Assembly: GCA_030651575.1 (NCBI GenBank)
Contig: JAUSFB010000027.1
Span: 62,001 to 126,000, forward strand
DNA length: 64,000 nt
Direction of reading: 5' to 3'
DNA from: Phaeospirillum sp.
Lineage (GTDB): Bacteria; Pseudomonadota; Alphaproteobacteria; Rhodospirillales; Magnetospirillaceae
Shown: positions 63,755 through 64,000 of the stretch, one piece after another
Layout of the letters: each line of letters opens with the position of its first letter
Numbering within the stretch: position 1 is the stretch's first letter
Position numbers and translations under genes: made by a program
The notes under the pieces: generated by a model
Seen by the model: only the letters and a program-made list of their open reading frames with translations
What the model was told of the DNA's origin: nothing
Database searches by the model: none

Positions 63755-64000
63755 TTAATTGTCTATCTTGCGAATATAGTCGAATATTTTTGGCTGGTAG
63801 GCCGCCAGTTCAAGGACATAGTGACGCACCCCGTCCTCGACCCGTTCCAGGGCGAAACCGGCGTTGTCGAAGAAGGTCTCCGCCGGCTTGTTCTTGGCCG
63901 AAGGCACGAAGCAGGCGCGCAGCCGCGACACCCGCCAGCGGCGGCGGGCCTCGCCGATGACATGATCGAGCATGACGTATTCCAGATTGCGCTCGAACAC
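63755..64000 (-). CDS. C-terminal end of an FkbH-like protein (5' end outside window)
   Basis: The frame is open to the right window edge; only the last ~81 residues are visible. The segment (RNLEYVMLDHVIGEARRRWRVSRLRACFVPSAKNKPAETFFDNAGF) matches the C-terminal acetyltransferase-like part of FkbH/HAD-IIIC proteins, with the typical PSAKNKPAETFFDNAGF. Full-length FkbH enzymes dephosphorylate 1,3-bisphosphoglycerate and load a glyceryl unit on an acyl carrier protein, and an ACP gene follows directly. The HAD domain must be outside the window, so this is a moderate call. Confidence 0.65.
   Translation of the reverse strand: MFERNLEYVMLDHVIGEARRRWRVSRLRACFVPSAKNKPAETFFDNAGFALERVEDGVRHYVLELAAYQPKIFDYIRKIDN

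Overview
The window is GC-rich chromosomal DNA of an alphaproteobacterium, most likely a Rhodospirillales member close to Magnetospirillum. Supporting signs are the FliX/FlbT/FlaF set, an alphaproteobacterial CheZ and DksA, a flagellin next to a maf glycosyltransferase (a neighbourhood known from Magnetospirillum magneticum), a MloK1/MmaK-type potassium channel and a complete meso-DAP dcw cluster. No rRNA, tRNA, insertion sequence, prophage, CRISPR array or magnetosome gene is visible. Genus placement is inference.

Layout. (1) 0-11.5 kb, housekeeping: the 3' part of cca, a small Cys-rich ORF, tldD, a DUF3422 gene, bamD-recN, a decayed HicA-like toxin with an intact hicB antitoxin, ligA, and a TPR-like protein. 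(2) 11.4-19.4 kb, a pseudaminic-acid locus: a leftward set pseGH fusion-pseB-pseC-oxidoreductase-(SpsF-like cytidylyltransferase/class III aminotransferase fusion), and pseI rightward. (3) 19.4-29.6 kb: dksA, fliX, then flgI-flgJ(rod binding)-flgN-like-flgK-flgL and a TPR/GT9-like protein, with flbT facing them. (4) 29.7-35.5 kb, miscellaneous: DsbA-family isomerase, SDR, RidA, DUF1491, cyclic-nucleotide-gated K+ channel, an EEP-family hydrolase, bacteriohemerythrin and cheZ. (5) 35.6-36.5 kb: rnpB RNA, then an intergenic stretch full of palindromes and an MraZ-type operator. (6) 36.5-55 kb, the dcw cluster mraZ-rsmH-ftsL-ftsI-murE-murF-mraY-murD-ftsW-murG-murC-murB-ddl-ftsQ-ftsA-ftsZ, closed by a strong terminator. 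(7) 55.2-62.5 kb, a flagellin module: FemAB-like acyltransferase, flagellin, flaF, a FlmG-like TPR-glycosyltransferase and maf. (8) 62.5-64 kb: a leftward methyltransferase, acyl carrier protein and the end of an FkbH-like gene.

How the parts fit. The pse genes would make the nonulosonic acid that the Maf and/or FlmG-like enzymes put on flagellin before export. FlaF and FlbT set flagellin levels, and FlgK/FlgL, both unusually large here, form the hook-filament junction. The most unusual features are the coexistence of two flagellin-type sugar transferases beside one flagellin, the SpsF/aminotransferase fusion where a CMP-sugar synthetase is expected, the expanded FlgL with a three-fold repeated module, the inactivated toxin under a preserved operator, and the four-copy MraZ box embedded in the dcw promoter.
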